Assembly: GCA_963558075.1 (NCBI GenBank)
Contig: CAUWFN010000016.1
Coordinates: forward strand, 1 to 41,528
Source: CALHKP01 sp963558075
GTDB lineage: Bacteria > Bacillota > Clostridia > Peptostreptococcales > Anaerovoracaceae
Length of the DNA: 41,528 bases
Direction: 5' to 3'
Shown here: piece by piece, positions 16,745-24,001 of the stretch
How positions within the stretch are numbered: position 1 is the first letter of the stretch
Layout: the number at the start of each line of letters is the position of its first letter
Notes under the pieces: model-generated
Databases searched by the model: none
What the model was told of the DNA's origin: nothing
The model's input: only the letters and a program-made list of their open reading frames with translations
Program-made: the position numbers and the translations under genes

Positions 16745-16987
16745 TTATTTGCACCACCTGTCAGTAGTTCGAAGAGATACAACAAAATACGTAGTCGAGA
16801 TTACGCCGATTACTGCTTCTGTAAATGCCACATCCGGTGCTCCCGCCATAACGTAAAGTACCATAGCACAAAAGCTGAAGGCGCAGTAGATAACAGATGC
16901 GGACAGAAGGTCTTTGTCCATGATAATAACGATTGTGATTGCTATAAGAAAAAGCAGAAGAACTGCCTCAATAATCAAAACTTGCAT
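16745..16987 (-). CDS. MbhD-like subunit (DUF4040), equivalent to part of MrpA
   Basis: An 80-residue protein with three helices. The motif YVMAGAPDVAFTEAVIGVISTTYFV is the mark of MbhD/DUF4040 and of the matching stretch in the C-terminal half of MrpA. The ATG at 16987 is chosen since the longer frame would overlap mrpG further; the overlap with mrpG is 20 bp as it stands. It is followed directly by the MbhE-MrpB fusion, so the C-terminal part of MrpA is here supplied by two separate genes. Confidence 0.87.
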   Translation of the reverse strand: MQVLIIEAVLLLFLIAITIVIIMDKDLLSASVIYCAFSFCAMVLYVMAGAPDVAFTEAVIGVISTTYFVVSLRTTDRWCK

Positions 16988-17324
16988 AGATTTCCTCCCT
17001 CTTAAGTTCTTTGCCGTCTTTGTCGGATATCTCAAGCTCTTTTATGCTTGCCGTTCTAAGAGCTGCTTTGCTTATGAGATGTGTTCCGACTGGGTTAACA
17101 AGAAAAACGGACAGTATGATTAAAACGATTTTGATTGATACAAAGGATGCTCCCTCGTACAAGATAAACCCGATTCCCATGAGGACTATGCCCATAGTCT
17201 CGCCGACGCTAGATGCATGAAGCCTCGTAAGAAAATCAGGGAATTTTAGGATACCTACGGCAGATATTATTGTCACTATAAATCCGAGAACAAGAAAAAT
17301 CGCCGCGACTGTGAGTCTAATCAT
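16968..17324 (-). CDS. mrpG: MrpG, Na+/H+ antiporter subunit G
   Basis: A 118-residue protein with three helices of the PhaG/MnhG family. Seen are the first helix AAIFLVLGFIVTIISAVGIL, the conserved KFPDFLTRLHASSVGETMGI and PVGTHLISKAALRT, then a charged tail. Overlaps mrpF by 8 bp and the MbhD-like gene by 20 bp. Confidence 0.93.
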   Translation of the reverse strand: MIRLTVAAIFLVLGFIVTIISAVGILKFPDFLTRLHASSVGETMGIVLMGIGFILYEGASFVSIKIVLIILSVFLVNPVGTHLISKAALRTASIKELEISDKDGKELKREEIYASFDY

Positions 17325-17598
17325 CTTTTCTTTCCCCCTTTTTTATACCGAGAAATCTCGCAATTATAACTGTGCTCAAAAAACCTAAGATTGCATATGA
17401 AAAAGCTATGTCTACGAACATGTCCTCTCTTCCTGTTATATATCCAATCAGAAGGAGAAGTGTTATTACGTGAATACCTATTGCGAATATGCCGTTAAGC
17501 CTGTCGTAGACTCCGGGGCCTCTGAAAACGCGTATAAGCATGAGGCCTACTATTAATATTACTCCTGATATCAGGATTTTAAAAAGAATATTAAACAT
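17317..17598 (-). CDS. mrpF: MrpF, Na+/H+ antiporter subunit F
   Basis: A 93-residue protein with three helices. The motif RVFRGPGVYDRLNGIFAIGIHVI is typical of MrpF (RGP..DR), and YAILGFLSTVIIARFLG ends the protein. The ATG at 17598 overlaps the end of mrpE by 8 bp and has a GGATAT-rich upstream region inside mrpE; upstream in-frame codons would overlap mrpE more. Confidence 0.92.
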   Translation of the reverse strand: MFNILFKILISGVILIVGLMLIRVFRGPGVYDRLNGIFAIGIHVITLLLLIGYITGREDMFVDIAFSYAILGFLSTVIIARFLGIKKGERKDD

Positions 17599-18103
17599 TA
17601 CGGATATCCTCCACCCTTTCGTCATATAGCCTTGCGATACGTCTGACCATCTCCCCTTCCAGAAGTCCATCTGCGGCTTTCTGTGTTAGGGCATGAACAG
17701 TAAAGACATCGTCTTTTACATCAACTGTTACAGTACCAGGTGTGAGAATAATAGAATTTGTCAATAGAACAGTTGCCATTGGATTGATAAAATTGCATTT
17801 AAAAGTTATGAGGCAAGGTTTTACTCTAGATTCAGTAAAAATGATAGCCTTGCACACCTCGAGACTTGAAAGAATAATCTCTTTTAATAACCATAAAAAG
17901 TACTTTAGAAATGCGAAAAAGTTCAGATCTAAAAGATAAAAGCGCTCCCCTTTATTGAAAATATGCATATAGGGAAGGCACAGATACGAAATGCATCCAG
18001 AAGATACGATACCTGCAATTATAAATTTCGCTTCAAACCTGCCAGACATAGCAAGCCATAGAGCAAAAAGAATAGCAGATAAAATCAGCCATTTTTTGTA
18101 CAT
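17591..18103 (-). CDS. mrpE: MrpE, Na+/H+ antiporter subunit E
   Basis: A 170-residue membrane protein, first gene of the mrp operon. Family features: two or three N-terminal helices, then NFINPMATVLLTNSIILTPGTVTVDV, the conserved TPGT stretch of MrpE, and a cytoplasmic end with VHALTQKAADG. The ATG at 18103 has an AAGGATTAAAA site and lies about 43 nt after the predicted transcription start; the longer open frame would run through the promoter. The order E-F-G-MbhD-MbhE/B-C-D-D-D differs from the A-to-G order of Bacillus Mrp. Confidence 0.91.
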   Translation of the reverse strand: MYKKWLILSAILFALWLAMSGRFEAKFIIAGIVSSGCISYLCLPYMHIFNKGERFYLLDLNFFAFLKYFLWLLKEIILSSLEVCKAIIFTESRVKPCLITFKCNFINPMATVLLTNSIILTPGTVTVDVKDDVFTVHALTQKAADGLLEGEMVRRIARLYDERVEDIRNV

Positions 18104-18152
18104 TTTTAATCCTTTCCATATTAACTGTGTGCGCGAAATTGCATACAAAAAT

Positions 18153-18181
18153 ATTTTACAATAAACATATTTTTCTGTCAA
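18153..18181 (-). promoter_or_regulatory. Promoter of the mrp operon
   Basis: On the minus strand, TTGACA (18176-18181), 17-bp spacer, TAAAAT (18153-18158). It diverges from the lexA promoter. Confidence 0.85.
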
Positions 18182-18235
18182 CAAAGCTGATGCTCCCGAT
18201 TCTAACAAAATCTGGTGTTTCGTTCATTTTACAAG

Positions 18236-18249
18236 CGAACTCACGTTTA
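18236..18249 (+). promoter_or_regulatory. Putative LexA box (SOS operator)
   Basis: CGAACTCACGTTTA resembles the Gram-positive LexA/DinR box CGAAC-N4-GTTYG, with a poor outer base in the right half. It overlaps the -35 of the lexA promoter, so LexA would repress itself. A further half-site GTTCG is at 18256-18260. Confidence 0.6.
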
Positions 18250-18274
18250 CTTTTTGTTCGATTTATGTTATACT
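18246..18274 (+). promoter_or_regulatory. Promoter of lexA
   Basis: TTTACT (18246-18251), 17-bp spacer, TATACT (18269-18274), about 30 bp before the ATG. Confidence 0.75.
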
Positions 18275-18305
18275 TAAAAAAACTTTAACAGAAAGGACTG
18301 ATTTC

Positions 18306-18992
18306 ATGTCTAAAGCAGCAAAAAAGGCGGCTTTACGCCAGGATAGAATAATGGAATATATGCGCAGTGCAATCGAAGATAGAGGTTATGCTCCAACAGT
18401 AAGAGAGATTTGCACTGCCCTTGAAATAAAATCAACTTCAACTGTTCACAAGGATCTCAAGATTCTTGAGGAGCAAGGTCTGATACACAAGGACCCTTCC
18501 AAACCAAGAACTGTTGTGCTTGTGGATAATGATTCAGCTTCGAGCCGAAAAAATGCAAAATCAGGATATACAGCGCCAGCTGACTCATGTGACAACGCTG
18601 ATTTTATTAGAACTGTCGATATTCCAGTAATCGGGAATGTTGCTGCAGGGACTCCGATTTTAGCAGATCAGAACGTAGAATCGAGCTTTCCTGTGCCAGC
18701 CGAGTATGTTCAGGGCACAAATTTCATGCTCAAGGTAAGAGGAGAGAGCATGATCAACGCGGGCATATTCGACGGCGATCTTATTCTCGTTCAGCAGCAG
18801 AATACAGCTTCTAATGGCGAGATTGTAGTTGCGATGGTGGACGGCTTCGAAAGCGAGGCAACTGTCAAGACCTTCTATAGAGAAGACGGGCACATCAGGC
18901 TTCAGCCGGAGAATGACACCATGAGCCCTATTATAGTGCAGGATGCCCGCATCCTCGGAAAAGTAAAAGGCGTATTTAGATACTACAACTAG
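18306..18992 (+). CDS. lexA: LexA, SOS repressor
   Basis: A 228-residue repressor of DNA-damage genes that cleaves itself when RecA filaments form. N-terminal winged helix: GYAPTVREICTALEIKSTST (28-47) and VHKDLKILEEQGLI. The cleavage site is Ala114-Gly115 in GNVAAGTP. The catalytic serine is S148 in RGESMINAGI and the lysine K188 in EATVKTF. All are intact, so auto-cleavage should work. The linker at 75-100 is somewhat long and Ser/Asn-rich. It is preceded by an AGAAAGGACTG ribosome region, its own promoter and a putative LexA box, and it diverges from the mrp operon. Confidence 0.97.
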   Translation: MSKAAKKAALRQDRIMEYMRSAIEDRGYAPTVREICTALEIKSTSTVHKDLKILEEQGLIHKDPSKPRTVVLVDNDSASSRKNAKSGYTAPADSCDNADFIRTVDIPVIGNVAAGTPILADQNVESSFPVPAEYVQGTNFMLKVRGESMINAGIFDGDLILVQQQNTASNGEIVVAMVDGFESEATVKTFYREDGHIRLQPENDTMSPIIVQDARILGKVKGVFRYYN

Positions 18993-19014
18993 CATTGCAA
19001 TGTAAGTATCGCCA

Positions 19015-19110
19015 AGCAACCTGGCCTAGAGGCTTTGCTCACCGGCTTTACCAGCTAACTGGCTAACTGGCTTCACCGGCGACCGAGTCGCAGAGCTAGC
19101 GAAACTTTAG
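19015..19110. repeat. GC-rich short-repeat tract after lexA
   Basis: In the 403-bp stretch without genes (18993-19395), positions 19015-19110 are much richer in G+C than the surroundings and contain repeated blocks: CTAACTGG twice in tandem (19056-19071), ACCGGCTT/CACCGGC and GGCTTT twice. It lies between the lexA stop and its terminator. No ORF or RNA family is recognised. The rest of the stretch holds two terminators (19137-19192, 19337-19376) and unremarkable AT-rich sequence. Confidence 0.5.
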
Positions 19111-19136
19111 ATTTAACTTTTCTTTAATACATCCAA

Positions 19137-19192
19137 AAAAGCAGCATGTTCTTATCTTGAGGGAGATTACCTCACTAACGCATGCTGCTTTT
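19137..19192 (+). terminator. Terminator of lexA (large hairpin)
   Basis: AAAAGCAGCATG (19137-19148) pairs perfectly with CATGCTGCTTTT (19181-19192). The 32-base loop holds a small inner stem, GAGG/CCTC. The A/T ends make it usable from both sides. Confidence 0.75.
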
Positions 19193-19336
19193 ATATTACA
19201 CCTATCCAAATTATCAAAGGGCATTTCGCTAAGCAATAAAAGCTAATTATAAGTTAGCACAAGTTTCATCATAAAAGTCGCCGAACTGCTATGTGGATCA
19301 AGATTTCGGTGCCGGGTACAGTACGCTACAACATAA

Positions 19337-19376
19337 AAAACTGCCCCAGCAGTTGATTTACTTTTGAGGCAGTTTT
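19337..19376 (-). terminator. Terminator of lysO
   Basis: On the minus strand, AAAACTGCC (19368-19376) pairs with GGCAGTTTT (19337-19345), followed by a T-run. It lies 20 bp after the lysO stop. Confidence 0.82.
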
Positions 19377-19395
19377 ATCACTTTGTTATTATATA

Positions 19396-20385
19396 CTAAA
19401 GTCCCAGAATAATAGGCTCAATTACTGGTACTGCAGCTGACAGAATCACACCTGATACAAGTGAGTAAACTGCAATGTTGCTGCTTGTTGATTTTTCTAC
19501 AATTGGAAGACATACGTCCATTGCCGCAGCTCCTGGCATCGCTGTAGTTTCTATGTAACCTATATGCTTTGCTACGATAGGTATAATCAGAATTGAAAGA
19601 AGCTCTCTCATTACATTGTGCATAAACGCAATTGCACTTGCTGTAACATATCCAGCCTCCATGATAATTCCAGGCGCAAGAGAATACCATCCAAGTCCTC
19701 CTCCTACTGCAAGAGACTCTTTCATTGAAATTGGAAGGATAATTCCACATACTACTGCGCCAAGCATTGAACCTATGATTGTAGCTGCAGGAAATACTAA
19801 AACTCTCGCTCCAACCTTTTTGAAGTTTGCAACAACAGTGCCATCAAGGCCAAGATCAAGACCAACAAAGAATAGCAAGATGCAAAGTCCTAGCTTAATC
19901 ATATTGCTTGCAAGAGCATCGAATACAGCATAGTCTGTAAATACTTTGTTCACAACAAAATATCCTATGGCCATGCCTGCAAGAACAGCGCATACGATAA
20001 ATATAGTCATCTTGTCTACGCCTTTTGAGGCTTTTCCTTCTCCTCCGCTATGCTTCTTTCTGTAGTATTCCGCCTCTTCTTCTGTTACAGGACCCATAGT
20101 TCCGTATCTATTTATCTTCATAATCTTACGTGCCAGAAATACTGCGCCCACAGACATACTCATAATTATTACTGTAATTAGAAGAGAATAAAGTCCTATT
20201 GATTTGAGATTTTGTATAACCTCATCATTTGAACCCATTCTTGTTCCCATTGTAAATACAAGCAGTGTAATAGCTACAGTCTGAATTTTACCCGTCCATG
20301 CGAGTTTTTCTTTTCTGTCTCTGAGCTTTGTTGCAATCACATATCCGACTGCCGCAAGAGCCAGGTATAATATAAGATCTCCCAT
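19396..20385 (-). CDS. lysO: LysO-type lysine exporter (DUF340/YbjE family)
   Basis: A 329-residue membrane protein with about eight to ten helices. Family marks: short N-terminal half with VFTMGTRMGSNDEVIQNL, then a cytoplasmic loop rich in charges, and the C-terminal half with GLCILLFFVGLDLG, SLAVGGGLGWYSLAPGII and FMHNVMRELLSILIIP. In E. coli LysO exports L-lysine and gives resistance to the analogue thialysine. The ATG at 20385 has an AAAGGTGA site; the frame is open 23 codons further but without a ribosome site. It has a promoter facing away from pyrR. I looked for a lysine riboswitch in the 110-nt leader and did not see one. Confidence 0.9.
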   Translation of the reverse strand: MGDLILYLALAAVGYVIATKLRDRKEKLAWTGKIQTVAITLLVFTMGTRMGSNDEVIQNLKSIGLYSLLITVIIMSMSVGAVFLARKIMKINRYGTMGPVTEEEAEYYRKKHSGGEGKASKGVDKMTIFIVCAVLAGMAIGYFVVNKVFTDYAVFDALASNMIKLGLCILLFFVGLDLGLDGTVVANFKKVGARVLVFPAATIIGSMLGAVVCGIILPISMKESLAVGGGLGWYSLAPGIIMEAGYVTASAIAFMHNVMRELLSILIIPIVAKHIGYIETTAMPGAAAMDVCLPIVEKSTSSNIAVYSLVSGVILSAAVPVIEPIILGL

Positions 20386-20502
20386 TATTTCACCTTTCTC
20401 GCCGTAGGCTAGCATCAAAGACGTGCCACCTTCCGACATTCCTAAAACAAACATAATAAAAGAGCCACATACTATATTTATATTACATGACCTCTACATT
20501 AG

Positions 20503-20531
20503 ATTATATATTTTCCATTGACATATGTCCA
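20503..20531 (-). promoter_or_regulatory. Promoter of lysO
   Basis: On the minus strand, TGGACA (20526-20531), 17-bp spacer, TATAAT (20503-20508). It overlaps the divergent pyrR promoter; the two -35 boxes lie within one 14-bp near-palindrome (20518-20531). Confidence 0.75.
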
Positions 20532-20546
20532 CACTTAATATATCAT
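20518..20546 (+). promoter_or_regulatory. Promoter of pyrR-uraA
   Basis: TTGACA (20518-20523), 17-bp spacer, TATCAT (20541-20546). Transcription should start near 20553, just before the PyrR attenuator. Confidence 0.8.
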
Positions 20547-20562
20547 TTAATTCGAAAAGAAC

Positions 20563-20653
20563 ATCTTTAAGTTAGTACCGAGATGCTGACAAGATTACAC
20601 ATAAGAGGGAAAATCCAGGTTATCTTGTCTGACATGTCAGGCAGGATTTTTTT
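20563..20653 (+). ncRNA. PyrR-dependent attenuator in the pyrR leader
   Basis: Three exclusive elements are visible. (1) Anti-antiterminator with PyrR-binding loop: lower stem ATCTT (20563-20567)/AAGAT (20591-20595), bulge TAA, seven-bp upper stem 20571-20577/20584-20590, and hexaloop CCGAGA (20578-20583), which fits the CNGNGA loop bound by PyrR. (2) Antiterminator: GACAAGAT (20588-20595) pairs with ATCTTGTC (20622-20629). (3) Terminator: TGTCTG (20626-20631)/CAGGCA (20638-20643), then TTTTTTT (20647-20653). The antiterminator uses bases of both others. When UMP is plentiful, PyrR should hold the first hairpin so that the terminator forms. Confidence 0.87.
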
Positions 20654-20671
20654 GTTTTGGAGGGGATGTTT

Positions 20672-21214
20672 ATGAAACTAAAATCACAGCTTATGACTAC
20701 CGAGGAAATCATGAGAGCTCTTAAGAGAATTTCTCATCAGATTGCCGAAAAAAATAACGGTGTCGAAAACGTAATTATTATCGGAATTATGAAGGGCGGC
20801 GTGCCTTTGGCATACCAGCTCGCAAACAATTTAAAATCAATCGAAGGAATCGATGTACCTGTCGGAGAACTCGATATCAGCTATCACAGAGATGACAGAG
20901 CTTCTGGTTCTAATGATCCAAGCGCTGATACAACTTCTTCTAGCATCGACTTTGATATTACAGGAAAAGATGTGATTCTTGTTGATGACGTTCTCTATAC
21001 CGGTAGAACTGCAAGAGCAGCCCTTGATGCCGTATCAGACTACGGAAGAGCTGGAACGATTCAGCTAGCTGTACTCATTGACAGAGGCCACAGAGAGCTT
21101 CCTATAAGAGCAGACTACGTCGGCAAAAACATACCTACATCAAGAAGCGAAAAAATCAGCGTCGATTTTGATGAGACAGGACTCCTTCCCGTTGTAAACA
21201 TTTATGACAAATAA
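20672..21214 (+). CDS. pyrR: PyrR, pyrimidine operon attenuator / uracil phosphoribosyltransferase
   Basis: A 180-residue protein. PyrR binds the leader RNA of pyrimidine genes in the presence of UMP and, in many species, also makes UMP from uracil and PRPP. Seen: the PRPP-binding motif VILVDDVLYTGRTARAAL (about 109-126), IGIMKGGVPLAYQLANNL near the start, and LAVLIDRGHRELPIRADYVGKNIPTS near the end, all typical of PyrR. I chose the ATG at 20672 since GGAGGGG ends six bases before it; the TTG at 20657 and ATG at 20666 are too near that site. It is followed by uraA, 45 bp on, with no further attenuator. Confidence 0.96.
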   Translation: MKLKSQLMTTEEIMRALKRISHQIAEKNNGVENVIIIGIMKGGVPLAYQLANNLKSIEGIDVPVGELDISYHRDDRASGSNDPSADTTSSSIDFDITGKDVILVDDVLYTGRTARAALDAVSDYGRAGTIQLAVLIDRGHRELPIRADYVGKNIPTSRSEKISVDFDETGLLPVVNIYDK

Positions 21215-21259
21215 CAGATGTTCTGCTAGAAGTTTAGTTAAAGAAAAAAGGAGGACTCA

Positions 21260-22576
21260 ATGACAGAAAAACACAATTTTGAGCACGGACTTCATGATGC
21301 AAGCAGACTTGGAGTTCCTAAAATGCTGATTCTAGGACTTCAGCACACATTCGCAATGTTTGGCGCAACTGTGCTTGTTCCAATCCTAACAGGACTTAGC
21401 GTTTCTACAACACTGCTGATGGCAGGCCTTGGAACACTTCTTTTCCACCTTCTAACAAAAGGAAAGGTTCCTGCATTCTTAGGCTCATCCTTCGCATTCC
21501 TCGGAGGATATGCAGCTGTAGCACCTATGCTTGCTGACGGCACACCGAACAAAGAAATGCTTCCTTACGCATGCGGAGGCGTATTCTGCGCTGGCCTTGT
21601 ATATGTAATAATGTCAGCATTTATCAGAGCTTTTGGAGCAAAGAAGGTAATGAGATTCTTCCCTCCTGTAGTTACAGGACCAATCATCATCTCAATCGGA
21701 CTTATCCTTGCACCTACAGCTATTTCAAACTGCCAGACTAACTGGATTGTAGCTTTTGCAGCACTTGCAACTATCATAATCTTCAACATATGGGGAAAAG
21801 GAATGCTCAAGATTATTCCTATAGTTCTGGGTGTATGCGTTTCATATCTAATTGCTCTTTGCATGGGAGAGGTTGATTTTGCTGGCATTGCGCAGCAGAG
21901 CTGGATTGGAGTTCCTGATATCCAGATTATGAAATTTGACCTTAGCGCTATAATCACTATCATGCCTATCGCTCTTGCTACAATGATGGAGCACATCGGA
22001 GACATCACTGCTATCGGAGCTACTACAGGCAAAAACTACATCGTAGATCCTGGTCTTCATAGAACACTTCTTGGAGATGGACTTGCAACTGCCCTATCAT
22101 CAGCATTCGGCGGACCTGCAAACACAACTTACGGCGAAAACACTGGAGTTCTTGCTCTAACAAAGATTTACGATCCTAACGTAATCAGAATTGCTGCAGG
22201 CTTTGCTATTTTACTTTCATTCATTCCAAAAATCAGCTTCCTGATTGAAACAATCCCTGCTGCAACAATCGGCGGAGTTTCATTCATCCTGTACGGAATG
22301 ATTTCTGCTATCGGTATCAGAAATGTTGTTGAAAACCAGGTTGATTTCACAAAATCAAGAAACACAATCATCGCAGCTCTTATTCTTGTATGTGCTCTAG
22401 GATTCAATGCAGCTGGCGGAATCACATTCAAAATCGCAGGCACTGCAATCACACTTTCAGGACTTGCAATCGCAGCTATCGTAGGTATCGTAATCAATGC
22501 AATTCTTCCAGGAAACGACTATGAATTCAAAGAAGAAGAAGGTACAGACGAAAAGTTCCAGACATTTAAGATCTAA
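21260..22576 (+). CDS. uraA: Uracil permease (NCS2 family)
   Basis: A 438-residue transporter of about 14 helices that takes up uracil with protons. Marks of the UraA/PyrP group: GLQHTFAMFGATVLVPILTGLSVS near the start, FFPPVVTGPIIISIGLILAP, MMEHIGDITAIGATTGKNYI with the substrate-binding Glu, and AFGGPANTTYGENTGVLALT. Ribosome site AAAGGAGGA before the ATG. It sits behind pyrR under the PyrR attenuator, so uptake should fall when UMP is high. A terminator follows 30 bp after the stop. Confidence 0.95.
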   Translation: MTEKHNFEHGLHDASRLGVPKMLILGLQHTFAMFGATVLVPILTGLSVSTTLLMAGLGTLLFHLLTKGKVPAFLGSSFAFLGGYAAVAPMLADGTPNKEMLPYACGGVFCAGLVYVIMSAFIRAFGAKKVMRFFPPVVTGPIIISIGLILAPTAISNCQTNWIVAFAALATIIIFNIWGKGMLKIIPIVLGVCVSYLIALCMGEVDFAGIAQQSWIGVPDIQIMKFDLSAIITIMPIALATMMEHIGDITAIGATTGKNYIVDPGLHRTLLGDGLATALSSAFGGPANTTYGENTGVLALTKIYDPNVIRIAAGFAILLSFIPKISFLIETIPAATIGGVSFILYGMISAIGIRNVVENQVDFTKSRNTIIAALILVCALGFNAAGGITFKIAGTAITLSGLAIAAIVGIVINAILPGNDYEFKEEEGTDEKFQTFKI

Positions 22577-22606
22577 AGGTCTATATACAAATATTTATTA
22601 CAACGT

Positions 22607-22634
22607 AAAAACGCACCCTGCACGGTGCGTTTTT
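22607..22634 (+). terminator. Terminator of pyrR-uraA
   Basis: AAAAACGCACC/GGTGCGTTTTT, perfect 11-bp stem with loop CTGCAC; the 3' arm ends in the T-run. Confidence 0.92.
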
Positions 22635-22738
22635 GTTTTCCCAAAATTCTTTAGCAAAGAATATTTCTATATGTTAGAATGTATATAGTATAAATATATC
22701 GCAATATATTGCCATATGTATCAAGGAGGATTTTCTAA

Positions 22739-23770
22739 ATGCTATACAATCACGACAAGATAAGCTTTGTTAACACACCTACACCTATCGATTATCTCGA
22801 AAACGTATCCAAAGACCTCGGCGTCAATTTTTATCTGAAGCGCGACGATTTAACATGCCTTGGCATGGGAGGAAACAAGCTGAGAAAGCTCGAATATCTT
22901 CTAAAGGATGCAAAGGACAAAGGCGCTACAATGCTTCTTACTACAGGAGGCGCACAGACTAACCACGGAAGACTTACTGCCGCAGTAGCCGCAAAATACG
23001 GCATGAAATGCGCAATCGTTGCAGTTGACCCATATCCAGGAGAAATCTCCGCAAATCTTCTACTAGACGGCATGATGGGATGCCCTGTATATCTTGTAAA
23101 AGACGACGGAGTGCACTCAGAGGGCGAGCTTGCCAAGGCTGCATTCAAGAAAGTTACAGAAGAGTGGGAAGCAAAAGGCGAAAAGGTTTATTTTATTCCT
23201 ATCGGAGGCTCAAGCGAGGTTGGCATGCTAGGATACTACGACTGCGCTCTTGAGCTCGAACAGCAGATAAAAGAAATGAAACTGGAAAATCCAAGAGTAA
23301 TCACAACAGTTGGAAGCCAGGGAACATATATGGGACTTGCAGCCGCTGTAAGAAACGAGAACCTATCATTTCATGTAACAGGCGTTGGAATTTCCCCTGT
23401 CAAAGAAGGAATCAAAGTAAAGGCAGAAAAATATTATAAGAGATGTCAGGACTTCCTCGGACTAAAAGAAAACATGACGGCTGAAGATTTTGATCTTGAG
23501 GATGCATACGACTTTGGAGCATACAATAACCCTGTCAAAGAAGTAAGAGAAGCAGTTTACTACATGGCAAGAAAAGAAGCCATTATATTTGACCCATGCT
23601 ACACAGGAAAATGCTTTGCAGGCATCATGAGCATGATCAAAGAAGGAAAAATCAAACAGGGCGAAGATATAATCATGGTTCATACAGGCGGATTCCCAGG
23701 AAACTACACTAAACATCACAGAGTAGAAATGGAAAAAGAGCTCATGCCTTATATCCATATCATAGACTAA
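22739..23770 (+). CDS. PLP-dependent D-cysteine desulfhydrase / ACC deaminase-like enzyme
   Basis: A 343-residue fold-type II PLP enzyme. The PLP lysine is K47 in GMGGNKLRKLEYLL; QTNHGR (73-78) stacks beside the cofactor, as in DcyD and ACC deaminase; the substrate-end motifs PIGGSSEVGMLGYYDCALE and GSQGTYMGLAAA follow. D-cysteine desulfhydrase turns D-cysteine into pyruvate, sulfide and ammonia; ACC deaminase opens a cyclopropane ring. The residues seen do not separate the two, and related proteins may act on other D-amino acids or on diaminopropionate. The start has an AAGGAGGA site. It is a single gene between two terminators, on the plus strand. Confidence 0.88.
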   Translation: MLYNHDKISFVNTPTPIDYLENVSKDLGVNFYLKRDDLTCLGMGGNKLRKLEYLLKDAKDKGATMLLTTGGAQTNHGRLTAAVAAKYGMKCAIVAVDPYPGEISANLLLDGMMGCPVYLVKDDGVHSEGELAKAAFKKVTEEWEAKGEKVYFIPIGGSSEVGMLGYYDCALELEQQIKEMKLENPRVITTVGSQGTYMGLAAAVRNENLSFHVTGVGISPVKEGIKVKAEKYYKRCQDFLGLKENMTAEDFDLEDAYDFGAYNNPVKEVREAVYYMARKEAIIFDPCYTGKCFAGIMSMIKEGKIKQGEDIIMVHTGGFPGNYTKHHRVEMEKELMPYIHIID

Positions 23771-23825
23771 TCAAAGCCGCATATTGCGACAAACAGAAAA
23801 ACGCTTGCAGCAAGTCAAAGCCGCA
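23771..23825. repeat. Direct repeat after the desulfhydrase-like gene
   Basis: TCAAAGCCGCA occurs twice, at 23771-23781 and 23815-23825, right after the stop codon and before the terminator. Eleven bases could recur by chance in a mutated duplication; no function is seen. Confidence 0.4.
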
Positions 23826-23876
23826 AACTAAGAAAATCGGATTTTACGAAAATTCATCAAACAAAATCAAAGAAAA

Positions 23877-23920
23877 AGGAGCACCTTAGGCGATACAATC
23901 GCTAGGGTCGCTCCTATTTT
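23877..23920 (+). terminator. Terminator of the desulfhydrase-like gene
   Basis: AGGAGC (23877-23882) pairs with GCTCCT (23910-23915) and an imperfect inner stem GGCGAT/ATCGCT extends it; ATTTTAATT follows. Confidence 0.7.
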
Positions 23921-24001
23921 AATTACTTTAAATTTAAATGTGCCTAAAGCCGTACATCACACGCGACTTTGTAAAGCTTCAAAGTTTCTCGTCTATATCC
24001 T

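Noticed and set aside
20405..20430. Sigma-54 promoter (TGGCACG on the minus strand)
   Set aside because: The -24 word is present, but the -12 word TTGC is missing at the right distance.
20386..20502. Lysine riboswitch upstream of lysO
   Set aside because: The leader is only about 110 nt and none of the conserved L-box blocks could be found.
21215..21259. Second PyrR attenuator between pyrR and uraA
   Set aside because: The 45-bp gap holds no hairpin with a T-run and no CNGNGA loop.
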